From contig NZ_CAJFCN010000002.1 in the NCBI RefSeq assembly GCF_904063055.1, forward strand, positions 310,001 through 374,000: 64,000 nucleotides of DNA. The letters run 5' to 3'. A program made the translations under genes and the position numbers. The DNA comes from Pseudomonas paracarnis (GTDB taxonomy: Bacteria > Pseudomonadota > Gammaproteobacteria > Pseudomonadales > Pseudomonadaceae). The notes beneath the pieces were generated by a model that worked only from the letters and a program-made list of their open reading frames with translations, was not told where the DNA came from and did not search any database. Positions 1 through 7,905 of this stretch are shown here, piece by piece (the stretch's first letter is position 1; the number at the start of each line of letters is the position of its first letter).

Positions 1-495
<495 letters not shown>

Positions 496-540
496 TTACC
501 GTCGATAAACCGATCCGGCAAAACTTTCTTTGATCTAATT

Positions 541-630
541 TGTGGGAGGGGGCTTGCCCCCGATGGCGATGCACCATCCGAGAGAATCGCCGACTGACAC
601 TCCGTCATCGGGGGCAAGCCCCCTCCCACA
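541..630. repeat. REP doublet (inverted repeat)
   Basis: Two perfect 25-nt inverted arms (541-565 and 606-630) beginning TGTGGGAGGGGGCTTGCC, separated by about 40 nt. It lies between the two polyamine-binding protein genes, directly after the spuD stop codon, so it is transcribed and could form a long stem that limits read-through or protects spuD mRNA. It belongs to the repeat family found at many other points in the window. Confidence 0.85.
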
Positions 631-641
631 GGTTTTGAGGC

Positions 642-1751
642 TTACTTGCCCGATTTGATCTTGGTCCAGCTACGGGTCATTTCACGCTGAGTAGCCGCCG
701 GCATGTCGGCAATGGCGTAGAGCTTGGATTGCACTTCGGCCGACGGATAAATACCCGGGTCGCTGGTGATGTCTTTATCGACCAGGGCAGTGGCTTTCTC
801 GTTACCGTTCGGGAAACGCACACTGTTGGTGATCGCGGCCATGACGTCTGGCTTGAGCAGGTAGTTCATGAATGCGTAGGCAGCCTCGACGTTTTCGGCA
901 TCCTTGGGAATGGCGACCATGTCGAAGAAGCTGCCAGCACCTTCCTTGGGAATGTCATAGGCGATCTTGACCTTGCCACCGGCTTCAGCCGCGCGGGTTT
1001 TGGCCTGTTCGATGTCACCCGAGTAGCCCACAGCCACGCAGATGTTGCCGTTGGCCAGGTCGGAGATGTACTTGGAGGAGTGGAAGTAGCCGATCGAAGG
1101 ACGGATTTTCATGAACAGGTCTTCGGCCTGTTTCAGATCAGCCTTCTTCGTAGTGTCGGTCGGCAGGCCCAGGTAATGCAGCGCTACCGGCAGCATTTCG
1201 GTTGGCGAATCGAGGAAGCTCACGCCGCAGCTTTTCAGCTTGGCGATGTTTTCCGGCTTCATCAGTACGTCCCACGAGTCGATCTTGTCCACGCCCAGTG
1301 CGGCCTTGACCTTCTCCGGGTTGTAGCCGATGCCCATCGAGCCCCACATGTACGGGAAGGCGTGCTTGTTGTCCGGGTCGCTGACCGATACGGCCTTGAG
1401 CAGGGATTTGTTCAGGTTGCCGTAGTTGGACAGCTTGGACTTGTCCAGCTCCTGGTAGACACCGGCCTTGATCTGCTTGGCGAGGAAGCTGTTCGACGGC
1501 ACGACAATGTCGTAGCCGGACTTGCCTGCCAGCAACTTGGCTTCCAGGGTTTCGTTGCTGTCAAAAACGTCGTACACCACTTTGATGCCCGACTCTTTTT
1601 CAAAGTTGGCGATGGTGTCCGGTGCAATGTAGTCGGACCAGTTATAAACGTGCAGCACTTTATTGTCTGCCTGGGCCGCGCCCGCCATTGCGCCCATCAG
1701 GGACAAGGCGAGGAGAGTCTTGCCAGCGTTCTTCAAACCTAATGCCTTCAT
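642..1751 (-). CDS. spuD: Polyamine ABC transporter substrate-binding protein (SpuD/PotF)
   Basis: Periplasmic binding protein for putrescine/spermidine uptake. 369 residues, usual length for PotF. The start is the ATG at 1751, preceded by GGAG nine bases upstream; a longer frame exists but lacks a ribosome site. A signal peptide ([20 protein letters not shown]) ends near AQA. Family motifs follow: [39 protein letters not shown]-like segment and [11 protein letters not shown]. It is the third gene of the leftward spuB-spuC-spuD-spuE series and resembles the partial neighbour strongly, so the two look like tandem duplicates. In PAO1 SpuD prefers putrescine and SpuE spermidine (known family knowledge); the assignment here is by order. 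An AAGAAAAA motif (1768-1775, minus strand) lies just before the ribosome site and fits the Crc/Hfq target pattern AANAANAA. Confidence 0.93.
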   Translation of the reverse strand: MKALGLKNAGKTLLALSLMGAMAGAAQADNKVLHVYNWSDYIAPDTIANFEKESGIKVVYDVFDSNETLEAKLLAGKSGYDIVVPSNSFLAKQIKAGVYQELDKSKLSNYGNLNKSLLKAVSVSDPDNKHAFPYMWGSMGIGYNPEKVKAALGVDKIDSWDVLMKPENIAKLKSCGVSFLDSPTEMLPVALHYLGLPTDTTKKADLKQAEDLFMKIRPSIGYFHSSKYISDLANGNICVAVGYSGDIEQAKTRAAEAGGKVKIAYDIPKEGAGSFFDMVAIPKDAENVEAAYAFMNYLLKPDVMAAITNSVRFPNGNEKATALVDKDITSDPGIYPSAEVQSKLYAIADMPAATQREMTRSWTKIKSGK

Positions 1752-1849
1752 TTGGTGATGCTCCAATTTTTTCTTTTTTGGGCCACAAGCGTTGTATGTT
1801 TTACGGCCCAACCGAAGGGCAACAAAACAGGGCGACAGTCTGGCAAGTT

Positions 1850-1885
1850 CAGGGGCTGGCTTTCAACCAAAGCCCCTGCCTTTTT
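1850..1885 (+). other. Hairpin with T-run between spuC and spuD
   Basis: CAGGGGCT (1850-1857) pairs with AGCCCCTG (1871-1878) and is followed by CCTTTTT on the plus strand. This looks like a terminator for plus-strand transcription, although the flanking genes run leftward. On the minus strand it is a plain hairpin in the 168-nt spuC-spuD gap, where it could stabilise or attenuate the mRNA. The function is unclear. Confidence 0.4.
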
Positions 1886-1919
1886 AACTGCCCAGTGCAC
1901 CGCGCACTGAGCCTAGCAC

Positions 1920-3284
1920 TTAGCCCTGCAAGGCAGCCAAAGTCAGGTCCAGGCAATGGCGGGCCTTGGTGACCAGCTCGTCGATTTCAGCCTTGCTGAT
2001 GACCAGTGGCGGCGAAATGATCATGGTGTCGCCCACGGCGCGCATGATCAGGCCATTTTCAAAGCAGAAGGTTCGGCAGATCATGCCGGCGCCTTTGCCT
2101 TCGTGACGCTTGCGCGTCGCCTTGTCCTGCACCAGCTCGATCGCACCGAGCATACCGACGCCGCGTACTTCACCCACCAGCGGATGATCGCCCAGTTCCC
2201 TCAGACGTTTCTGCAAATACGGTGCCGTTTCGTCGTGCACACGGTTAACGATTTTTTCATCGCGCAGGATGCGGATGTTTTCCAGCGCCACGGCCGCGGC
2301 CACCGGGTGGCCGGAGTAGGTAAAGCCGTGGTTGAAATCGCCCCCTTCGTTGAGCACCGCCACCACTTCGTCACGCACGATCAGGCCGCCCATGGGCACG
2401 TAGCCCGAGGTCAGGCCCTTGGCGATGGTCATCATGTGCGGCTTGAGGTCGTAGAAATCGCTACCGAACCACTCACCGGTACGGCCGAAGCCGCAGATTA
2501 CTTCGTCGGCGACAAACAGGATGTCGTACTTGGCGAGGATTTCCTTGATGCGCGGCCAGTACGTGGCAGGCGGCACGATCACGCCACCGGCGCCCTGGAT
2601 CGGCTCGGCAATAAAGGCGCCGACGTTGTCCACGCCCAGCTCCAGGATTTTCTCTTCCAACTGGTTGGCGGCCCACACACCGAATTCCTCGGGGCTCATG
2701 TCGCCGCCTTCGCCAAACCAGTACGGCTGCGCGATGTGGGTAATGCCCGGGATCGGCAAGTCGCCCTGCTCGTGCATATAGGTCATGCCGCCCAGGCTGG
2801 CGCCGGCCACGGTAGAGCCGTGGTAGCCATTCTTGCGGGCAATGATGGTTTTCTTGTTGGGCTGGCCCTTGATCGCCCAGTAGTGGCGGACCATGCGCAA
2901 CATGGTGTCGTTGCCTTCGGAGCCGGAGCCGGTGAAGAACACGTGATTCATGCCTGCCGGCGCGACATCGGAAATGACCTTGGCCAACTCCAATACCGGC
3001 GGGTGTGCGGTCTGGAAGAACAGGTTGTAGTACGGCAGTTCTTTCATCTGCTTGGCGGCGGCATCGGCCAGTTCATCGCGACCGTAACCGATCGCCACGC
3101 ACCACAGGCCGGCCATGCCGTCGAGGATCTTGTTGCCTTCGCTGTCCCACAGGTAAACACCGTGGGCTTTGGTGATGATCCTTGGGCCTTTCTCTTTCAA
3201 TTGCTTGAAGTCGCTGAACGGCGCCAGGTGGTGATCATTGCTCAAGGCTTGCCATTCACGGGTTTGCGGGTTGTTGCTGGACAT
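1920..3284 (-). CDS. spuC: Polyamine:pyruvate aminotransferase (SpuC, class III)
   Basis: PLP-dependent class III omega-aminotransferase expected to transfer the amino group of putrescine/cadaverine to pyruvate in the cytoplasm. 454 residues. The start at 3284 has AGGAG seven bases upstream. Visible motifs: GSGSEGNDTMLRMVRHYW around residues 119-136 (phosphate-binding region), NGYHGST near 152-158, DEVICGFGRTG with the PLP-ring aspartate D260, and the Schiff-base lysine K289 in TIAKGLTSGY. It sits 57 nt downstream of spuB and upstream of the binding proteins, so uptake and catabolism are probably co-transcribed. The family also includes beta-alanine:pyruvate aminotransferases, but the spu neighbourhood favours SpuC. 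Confidence 0.93.
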   Translation of the reverse strand: MSSNNPQTREWQALSNDHHLAPFSDFKQLKEKGPRIITKAHGVYLWDSEGNKILDGMAGLWCVAIGYGRDELADAAAKQMKELPYYNLFFQTAHPPVLELAKVISDVAPAGMNHVFFTGSGSEGNDTMLRMVRHYWAIKGQPNKKTIIARKNGYHGSTVAGASLGGMTYMHEQGDLPIPGITHIAQPYWFGEGGDMSPEEFGVWAANQLEEKILELGVDNVGAFIAEPIQGAGGVIVPPATYWPRIKEILAKYDILFVADEVICGFGRTGEWFGSDFYDLKPHMMTIAKGLTSGYVPMGGLIVRDEVVAVLNEGGDFNHGFTYSGHPVAAAVALENIRILRDEKIVNRVHDETAPYLQKRLRELGDHPLVGEVRGVGMLGAIELVQDKATRKRHEGKGAGMICRTFCFENGLIMRAVGDTMIISPPLVISKAEIDELVTKARHCLDLTLAALQG

Positions 3285-3310
3285 ACCAATCTCCTAGACT
3301 TTTCAGTGAA

Positions 3311-3334
3311 GGCGCGCCATTTAAAAGGCGCGCC
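3311..3334. repeat. GGCGCGCC inverted repeat between spuB and spuC
   Basis: Two copies of the self-palindromic octamer GGCGCGCC (3311-3318 and 3327-3334) flank an 8-nt A/T spacer inside the 57-nt spuB-spuC gap. In the leftward transcript they would form a strong 8-bp GC stem just ahead of the spuC ribosome site. This could be a processing or attenuation element within the operon; no U-tract follows, so a classic terminator is unlikely. Confidence 0.45.
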
Positions 3335-3341
3335 CGGCGCA

Positions 3342-4700
3342 TCAGACGGCGAAGAGCAAGAATTCCCGCTCCCACGAACTGATCACGCGCTTGAAGTTTT
3401 CATGCTCGGCCCGCTTGACCGCGACGTAGCCCGTGATGAATTTTTGCCCCAGGTATTTCTCGATGGTCTTGCTGTTTTCCATGCGTTCCAGAGCGTCTTC
3501 GATGGTCAACGGCAGGCGCAGGTTGCGCCGCTCATAACCACGGCCCACCACCGGCGCGCTCGGGTTATGGCCTTCGACCATGCCGATGTAGCCGCACAAC
3601 AAGCTGGCGGCAATCGCCAGATACGGGTTGGCGTCGGCGCCCGGCAGGCGGTTTTCCACGCGGCGGTTCTGCGGGCCGGCATCCGGTACGCGCAGGCCGA
3701 CGGTGCGGTTTTCTTCGCCCCATTCCACGTTCACCGGCGCCGAGGTATCGGGCAGGAAGCGGCGGAACGAGTTCACGTTGGGGGCGAATAAAGGCAGCAA
3801 TTCAGGAATGAACTTCTGCAGACCGCCGATGTGGTTGAGGAACAGCTGGCTCATGGTCCCGTCTTCATTGGAGAAGACGTTCTTGCCGGTGGCAATGTCG
3901 ATGATGCTCTGGTGCAGGTGCATCGCGCTGCCGGGCTCGCCGGTCATGGGCTTGGCCATGAAGGTGGCGGCCACGTCGTGCTTGAGCGCGGCTTCACGCA
4001 TGGTGCGCTTGAACACCAGGATCTGGTCGGCCAGGGACAGGGCATCGCCGTGACGGAAGTTGATTTCCATCTGCGCGGTGCCGTCCTCGTGAATCAGGGT
4101 GTCGAGGTCCAGCTCCTGCAGTTCGCACCAGTCGTAGACGTCTTCGAACAGCGGGTCGAATTCGTTGGCTGCTTCTATAGAAAAGGACTGGCGACCGGTT
4201 TCCGGGCGGCCGGAGCGGCCAATCGGCGGTTGCAGCGGGAAGTCCGGGTCTTCGCAGCGCTTGGTCAGGTAGAACTCCATCTCCGGCGCCACGATGGGCT
4301 GCCAGCCGCGGTCGGAGTAGAGTTTGAGGACTTTCTTGAGCACGTTGCGCGGCGACAGCTCGATCGGGTTGCCTTGCTTGTCGTAGGTGTCGTGGATCAC
4401 CTGGGCGGTCGGTTCGATGGCCCAGGGCACCAGGAATACCGCGTTCTGGTCGGGGCGGCAGATCATGTCGATGTCGGCCGGGTCGAGCAATTCGTAATAG
4501 ATGTCGTCTTCGACATAGTCGCCGGTCACGGTCTGCAACAGAACGCTCTCGGGCAGGCGCATGCCTTTTTCGGCAATGAACTTGTTGGTCGGCGAGATCT
4601 TGCCCCGGGTAATGCCTGTGAGGTCGCCAATCATGCATTCGACTTCTGTGATCTTGTGGTCTTTCAACCAATCGGTGAGCTGGTCGAGGTTGTTACTCAT
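3342..4700 (-). CDS. spuB: Glutamylpolyamine synthetase (glutamine synthetase family, SpuB)
   Basis: Glutamine synthetase-like ligase that joins glutamate to a polyamine using ATP, the first step of the gamma-glutamylation route. 452 residues from the ATG at 4700, which has GAGG six bases upstream; a longer start at 4733 lacks one. The beta-Grasp N-domain begins MSNNLDQLTDWLKDHKITEV and contains MIGDLTGITRGK. Catalytic-domain motifs include APEMEFYL (metal-binding glutamates), FMAKPMTGEPGSAMHLHQS (ammonia/ATP region), NSFRRFLPDTSAP and ENRLPGADANPYLAIAAS. The length and sequence match PuuA/SpuB rather than GlnA. It is the promoter-proximal gene of the leftward spu series and diverges from a second synthetase at 5298. 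Confidence 0.92.
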   Translation of the reverse strand: MSNNLDQLTDWLKDHKITEVECMIGDLTGITRGKISPTNKFIAEKGMRLPESVLLQTVTGDYVEDDIYYELLDPADIDMICRPDQNAVFLVPWAIEPTAQVIHDTYDKQGNPIELSPRNVLKKVLKLYSDRGWQPIVAPEMEFYLTKRCEDPDFPLQPPIGRSGRPETGRQSFSIEAANEFDPLFEDVYDWCELQELDLDTLIHEDGTAQMEINFRHGDALSLADQILVFKRTMREAALKHDVAATFMAKPMTGEPGSAMHLHQSIIDIATGKNVFSNEDGTMSQLFLNHIGGLQKFIPELLPLFAPNVNSFRRFLPDTSAPVNVEWGEENRTVGLRVPDAGPQNRRVENRLPGADANPYLAIAASLLCGYIGMVEGHNPSAPVVGRGYERRNLRLPLTIEDALERMENSKTIEKYLGQKFITGYVAVKRAEHENFKRVISSWEREFLLFAV

Positions 4701-5137
4701 AAATGCCTCTGGGCTGGGTTTCCTGGCATCCATTAAAGGCCAGGCGTTGGTTGACGCAGCATCCGCGTCGTTTTTTCATTCAGGGTAGGAGCTTACCTGC
4801 CATTTGCCCGCAGGTTGCATTCCTCAGGCCAAAGTTGTGCGCAATTATGATCGGCACGGCGGATGAGGGTCGCTCAGTGGCGTCGGAGATGGCAAAAAGG
4901 AGATCGGCCGGGCCGTCAAGAATATTGGCCGGTGCCTGGGCATTCACACGGGGCGAACGAGCTGCGGACAAAGCCTGGCTGGAGCAGGCGCAGACGCCGA
5001 TTGGCGGCAGGTGAAACATGAAGCACCCCGGTATTATTGCTGTTATGGGTTTGAATCGAGCTTAGCCTTGTTCATTTTTTTACACAACACCCCCGTAAAA
5101 AATCCTACACGGCCCGCTCAAGCCTGCAGGTCCCAAG

Positions 5138-5170
5138 CCCCTAAAACCCAAAAAACCGCCCCAAAACCCC
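5138..5170 (-). other. Candidate G-quadruplex motif upstream of spuB/spuI
   Basis: On the minus strand four G-tracts (from plus-strand C runs at 5167-5170, 5159-5162, 5147-5149 and 5138-5141) are separated by TTTT, a 9-nt T-rich loop and TTTTA. The segment GGGGTTTTGGGG equals a ciliate telomere repeat unit, a textbook quadruplex former. The plus strand from about 5131 to 5178 is almost entirely A and C. Such a bias is unusual in this genome and sits between two divergent promoters. Confidence 0.5.
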
Positions 5171-5258
5171 GCAAAAAAGGCTCCATGGCGCTTTTTTAGG
5201 GCAAAAAATGCCTCGCTTGACTTCGGCAGGCCGTTCGGGTTGACTGAAACCAGAAAAG

Positions 5259-5285
5259 ATCAATGATTGATATTTTTAACAACAA
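5259..5285 (+). promoter_or_regulatory. Palindromic operator candidate and Crc/Hfq (CA) motif before spuI
   Basis: ATCAATGATTGAT (5259-5271) is a perfect 13-bp palindrome about 27 nt before the spuI ATG, a plausible repressor or activator half-site pair. Immediately after it AACAACAA (5278-5285) matches the catabolite-activity motif AANAANAA bound by Hfq/Crc in Pseudomonas and abuts the ribosome site AAGGTG. Together they suggest transcriptional control plus translational catabolite repression of this polyamine gene. Confidence 0.5.
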
Positions 5286-5297
5286 AGGTGTTGCATC

Positions 5298-6674
5298 ATG
5301 TCGGTACCCCCGCGTGCCGTTCAGCTTAACGAAGCGAACGCGTTCCTTAAGGATCATCCTGAGGTTCTGTACGTAGACCTTCTAATTGCGGATATGAATG
5401 GTGTGGTGCGCGGTAAGCGCATCGAACGCACCAGCCTCCACAAGGTTTACGAGAAGGGCATTAACCTGCCTGCCTCTTTATTTGCCCTGGATATCAACGG
5501 CTCTACGGTGGAAAGCACCGGCCTGGGCCTGGACATCGGTGATGCTGACCGAATCTGTTATCCAATCCCCGACACCCTGTGCAATGAACCCTGGCAAAAG
5601 CGCCCTACCGCGCAACTGCTGATGACCATGCACGAACTTGAAGGTGAACCTTTCTTCGCCGATCCGCGCGAAGTGCTCCGCCAAGTTGTTACCAAGTTTG
5701 ACGACCTCGGTCTGACCATCTGCGCCGCCTTCGAGCTTGAGTTCTACCTGATCGACCAGGAGAACGTGAACGGCCGGCCACAACCGCCCCGCTCACCGAT
5801 CTCCGGCAAACGCCCGCACTCGACACAGGTCTACCTGATCGACGACCTCGACGAATACGTCGACTGCCTCCAGGACATTCTGGAAGGTGCCAAGGAGCAA
5901 GGCATCCCGGCGGACGCCATCGTCAAGGAAAGTGCCCCGGCGCAGTTCGAAGTGAACCTGCACCACGTTGCCGACCCGATCAAGGCCTGCGATTACGCGG
6001 TACTGCTCAAGCGCCTGATCAAGAACATCGCCTATGACCATGAGATGGACACCACCTTCATGGCCAAGCCTTACCCAGGCCAGGCAGGCAACGGTTTGCA
6101 CGTGCACATCTCCATTCTGGACAAGGACGGCAAGAACATCTTTGCCAGCGAGGATCCCGAGCAGAACGCCGCATTGCGTCACGCGATCGGCGGTGTGCTG
6201 GAGACCCTGCCCGCCCAGATGGCGTTCCTGTGCCCCAACGTCAACTCCTACCGTCGTTTCGGCGCACAGTTCTACGTGCCGAACTCGCCGTGCTGGGGCC
6301 TGGATAACCGCACCGTGGCGATTCGCGTACCCACCGGCTCGTCCGATGCCGTGCGTATCGAACACCGTGTGGCTGGCGCCGATGCCAACCCTTACCTGCT
6401 GATGGCCTCGGTATTGGCGGGCGTGCACCACGGCCTGACCAACAAGATCGAGCCGAACGCTCCGGTGGAAGGCAACAGCTACGAGCAGAACGAGCAGAGC
6501 CTGCCGAACAACCTGCGCGATGCCCTGCGTGAGCTGGACGACAGCGAGGTAATGGCCAAGTACATCGATCCTAAATACATCGATATCTTCGTCGCCTGTA
6601 AGGAAAGTGAGCTGGAGGAGTTTGAACACTCCATCTCCGACCTTGAGTACAACTGGTACCTGCATACCGTGTAA
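5298..6674 (+). CDS. spuI: Glutamylpolyamine synthetase, second copy (SpuI/PuuA-like)
   Basis: ATP-dependent gamma-glutamyl-polyamine ligase of the glutamine synthetase family, 458 residues. N-terminal domain includes YVDLLIADMNGVVRGKR, the signature of PuuA-type enzymes; the catalytic domain shows AAFELEFYLID (metal-binding glutamates), FMAKPYPGQAGNGLHVHIS, NSYRRFGAQFYVPN and EHRVAGADANPYLLMAS. It is a paralogue of SpuB but clearly distinct. The start has AAAGGTG eight bases upstream and an adjacent CA motif. In PAO1 the homologous spuI is, as I recall, in line with spuB; here the gene is divergent from it. A rho-independent terminator follows at once, so it is probably monocistronic. The spuI name is by similarity and neighbourhood; another member of the multi-copy Pseudomonas PauA group is possible. 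Confidence 0.85.
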   Translation: MSVPPRAVQLNEANAFLKDHPEVLYVDLLIADMNGVVRGKRIERTSLHKVYEKGINLPASLFALDINGSTVESTGLGLDIGDADRICYPIPDTLCNEPWQKRPTAQLLMTMHELEGEPFFADPREVLRQVVTKFDDLGLTICAAFELEFYLIDQENVNGRPQPPRSPISGKRPHSTQVYLIDDLDEYVDCLQDILEGAKEQGIPADAIVKESAPAQFEVNLHHVADPIKACDYAVLLKRLIKNIAYDHEMDTTFMAKPYPGQAGNGLHVHISILDKDGKNIFASEDPEQNAALRHAIGGVLETLPAQMAFLCPNVNSYRRFGAQFYVPNSPCWGLDNRTVAIRVPTGSSDAVRIEHRVAGADANPYLLMASVLAGVHHGLTNKIEPNAPVEGNSYEQNEQSLPNNLRDALRELDDSEVMAKYIDPKYIDIFVACKESELEEFEHSISDLEYNWYLHTV

Positions 6675-6693
6675 GCGGTTGCTGCAATAAAAG

Positions 6694-6727
6694 AACGCCG
6701 CTGATTTTGGTCAGTGGCGTTTTTTTA
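6694..6727 (+). terminator. Rho-independent terminator of spuI
   Basis: ACGCCGCTGA (6695-6704) pairs with TCAGTGGCGT (6711-6720) apart from one G-U, with a 6-nt loop and a run of T to 6726. It lies 20 nt after the spuI stop codon. Confidence 0.85.
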
Positions 6728-6755
6728 TGGGTTTATTTTGGAAACCGGGTTGGCC

Positions 6756-6855
6756 TCATCGCAGGCAAGCCAGCTCCCACATTTGATCGCGTTCCAACCT
6801 TCAAATGCGTTCCATTGTGGGAGCTGGCTTGTCGGGTCGCCGCATCGCTGCGATA
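6756..6855. repeat. REP doublet, right arm partly degraded
   Basis: The left arm TCATCGCAGGCAAGCCAGCT... (6756-6782) is intact; the opposing arm begins ATTGTGGGAGCTGGCTTG at about 6814 and then departs from the consensus. It separates spuI from the TetR gene. Confidence 0.75.
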
Positions 6856-6918
6856 GCGGCCTGGCAGACAACACACCTTCCTGCTCATACAATGCCCGCT
6901 GCCTTGTAGGAGACATCC

Positions 6919-7548
6919 ATGACCACCCGCCCCGCCACTGTTCGCAAACCCCGCGCCCGCAGCCAGGCCCGGATCGATGCGATCCTCGACGCCGCCCGCA
7001 CCTTGCTGGCCGCCGAAGGTGTGGCCAGTTTGTCGATCTACAGCGTGGCCGAACGAGCACAGATTCCACCGTCGTCGGTGTACCACTTTTTCGCCAGTGT
7101 GCCGGCGTTGCTGGAGGCGTTGACCGCTGACGTTCACGCAGCCTTTCGCGCCGCCATCCAGGCACCCATCGAGCATGAATCGCTCAAGCATTGGCGCGAC
7201 CTGTCCTACATCGTTGAACAACGCATGCTCAGCATCTACAGCAACGATGCCGCGGCACGCCAGTTGATCCTCGCTCAGCACGGGTTGGCCGAAGTGACCC
7301 AGGCCGATCGCCAGCATGATCTGGAATTGGGCGACTTGATGCTGGCGGTGTTCAATCGCCACTTTGAAGTGCCAACGCTACCGAGCGATGTGGACGTGTT
7401 TGCCCTGGCATTGGAGTTGAGCGACCGCGTGTACGCGCGCTCGGTGCATCAGCATGGGCTGATTACGCCGCGCATGGCGGAGGAAGGGATGCGGGTGTTT
7501 GACGCGTATGTGGGGCTTTATTTGCCGGCCTATCTGCCTAAGCGCTGA
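6919..7548 (+). CDS. TetR/AcrR family transcriptional regulator
   Basis: One-component DNA-binding regulator of 209 residues. Residues 18-60 form the TetR helix-turn-helix: ARIDAILDAARTLLAAEGV, then SIYSVAERAQIPPSSVYHFF, with the conserved tyrosine-histidine-phenylalanine end of the recognition helix. The C-terminal ligand domain is not recognisable. The start has TAGGAGA ahead of the ATG. An unusually basic tail (PATVRKPRARSQAR) precedes the HTH. It stands alone between spuI and the convergent ssu operon. Its target is unknown; spuI, or the gene itself, are the obvious candidates by proximity. The stop codon is the first base triplet of the repeat that follows. Confidence 0.9.
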   Translation: MTTRPATVRKPRARSQARIDAILDAARTLLAAEGVASLSIYSVAERAQIPPSSVYHFFASVPALLEALTADVHAAFRAAIQAPIEHESLKHWRDLSYIVEQRMLSIYSNDAAARQLILAQHGLAEVTQADRQHDLELGDLMLAVFNRHFEVPTLPSDVDVFALALELSDRVYARSVHQHGLITPRMAEEGMRVFDAYVGLYLPAYLPKR

Positions 7549-7661
7549 TCGTTCCCACGCTCTGCGTGGGAATACATCCCGTGGCGCTCTGCGTCACCTT
7601 TGGCACAGCGGGGCGCGGAGCGCCCCAGGCGGCATTCCCACGCAGAGCGTGGGAACGATCA
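7546..7661. repeat. Inverted repeat of the GATCGTTCCCACGC family
   Basis: Perfect 28-nt inverted arms (7546-7573 and 7634-7661) beginning TGATCGTTCCCACGCTCTGC, separated by 60 nt. Each arm itself contains the short palindrome TTCCCACGCTCTGCGTGGGAA, so cruciforms or nested hairpins are possible. It is a different family from the GTGGGAGC repeats. It lies between convergent genes (TetR and ssuF) and supplies the TetR stop codon, so it may act as a bidirectional transcription barrier. Confidence 0.85.
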
Positions 7662-7670
7662 GTGGCGTTA

Positions 7671-7886
7671 TCACAACTTGGCAATCGACACCTCAGTGGA
7701 TTTCACAAAGGCAATCACTTCACTGCCGATCACCAGCTCCAACTCCTTGACCGAACGGGTGGTGATCACCGAGGTGACAATGCCGGACGCGGTCTGCACG
7801 TCAATTTCCGACAGCACGTCGCCAACCACGATTTCCTTGATGGTGCCTTTGAACTGGTTACGCACGTTGATGGCTTTAATAGTCAT
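7671..7886 (-). CDS. ssuF: Molbindin/TOBE-domain protein SsuF
   Basis: Small 71-residue single-TOBE (Mop) protein of the molybdopterin/oxyanion-binding type. Start at 7886 with AGGAAA upstream. The sequence MTIKAINVRNQFKGTIKEI followed by GDVLSEIDVQTASGIVTSVIT and SVKELELVIGSEVIAFVKST is the standard Mop fold, including the TSVIT and VIAFVKSTEV strands. It is the last gene of ssuEADCBF, 19 nt after ssuB. In P. putida SsuF is required for growth on aryl sulfonates and sulfate esters, though its ligand is not settled (family knowledge). Confidence 0.93.
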   Translation of the reverse strand: MTIKAINVRNQFKGTIKEIVVGDVLSEIDVQTASGIVTSVITTRSVKELELVIGSEVIAFVKSTEVSIAKL

Positions 7887-7905
7887 GGTGTTTTTCCTGT
7901 GTGAG

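Larger units (their letters stand above)
4701..5297. promoter_or_regulatory. Divergent control region between spuB and spuI
   Basis: Roughly 600 nt with no convincing gene. In PAO1 a spuA-type hydrolase lies near here; none is present. The region holds a C-rich/G-rich quadruplex motif (5138-5170), an imperfect A6G...C T6 hairpin (5173-5197), a 13-bp palindrome (5259-5271) and a Crc/Hfq-like motif overlapping the spuI ribosome site. It must contain the promoters for both divergent synthetase genes; I could not pick clear -35/-10 or sigma-54 boxes by eye. Confidence 0.6.

Noticed and set aside
1956..3791. Rightward 611-codon open frame opposite spuC/spuB
   Set aside because: It is antisense to two well-supported genes, has no recognisable domain and an Ala/Gly/His/Val-rich composition typical of reverse frames in GC-rich DNA.
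5173..5197. A6G...CT6 hairpin in the spu control region as a true terminator
   Set aside because: The inner stem is poorly paired (GC core mismatched), so only the A/T arms pair; too weak to call.
4703..5199. Possible small genes in the spuB-spuI gap (frames at 4703-5014, 4780-5019 and 5011-5199)
   Set aside because: No ribosome sites, no signal peptides or domains, and they cross the A/C-rich quadruplex region.
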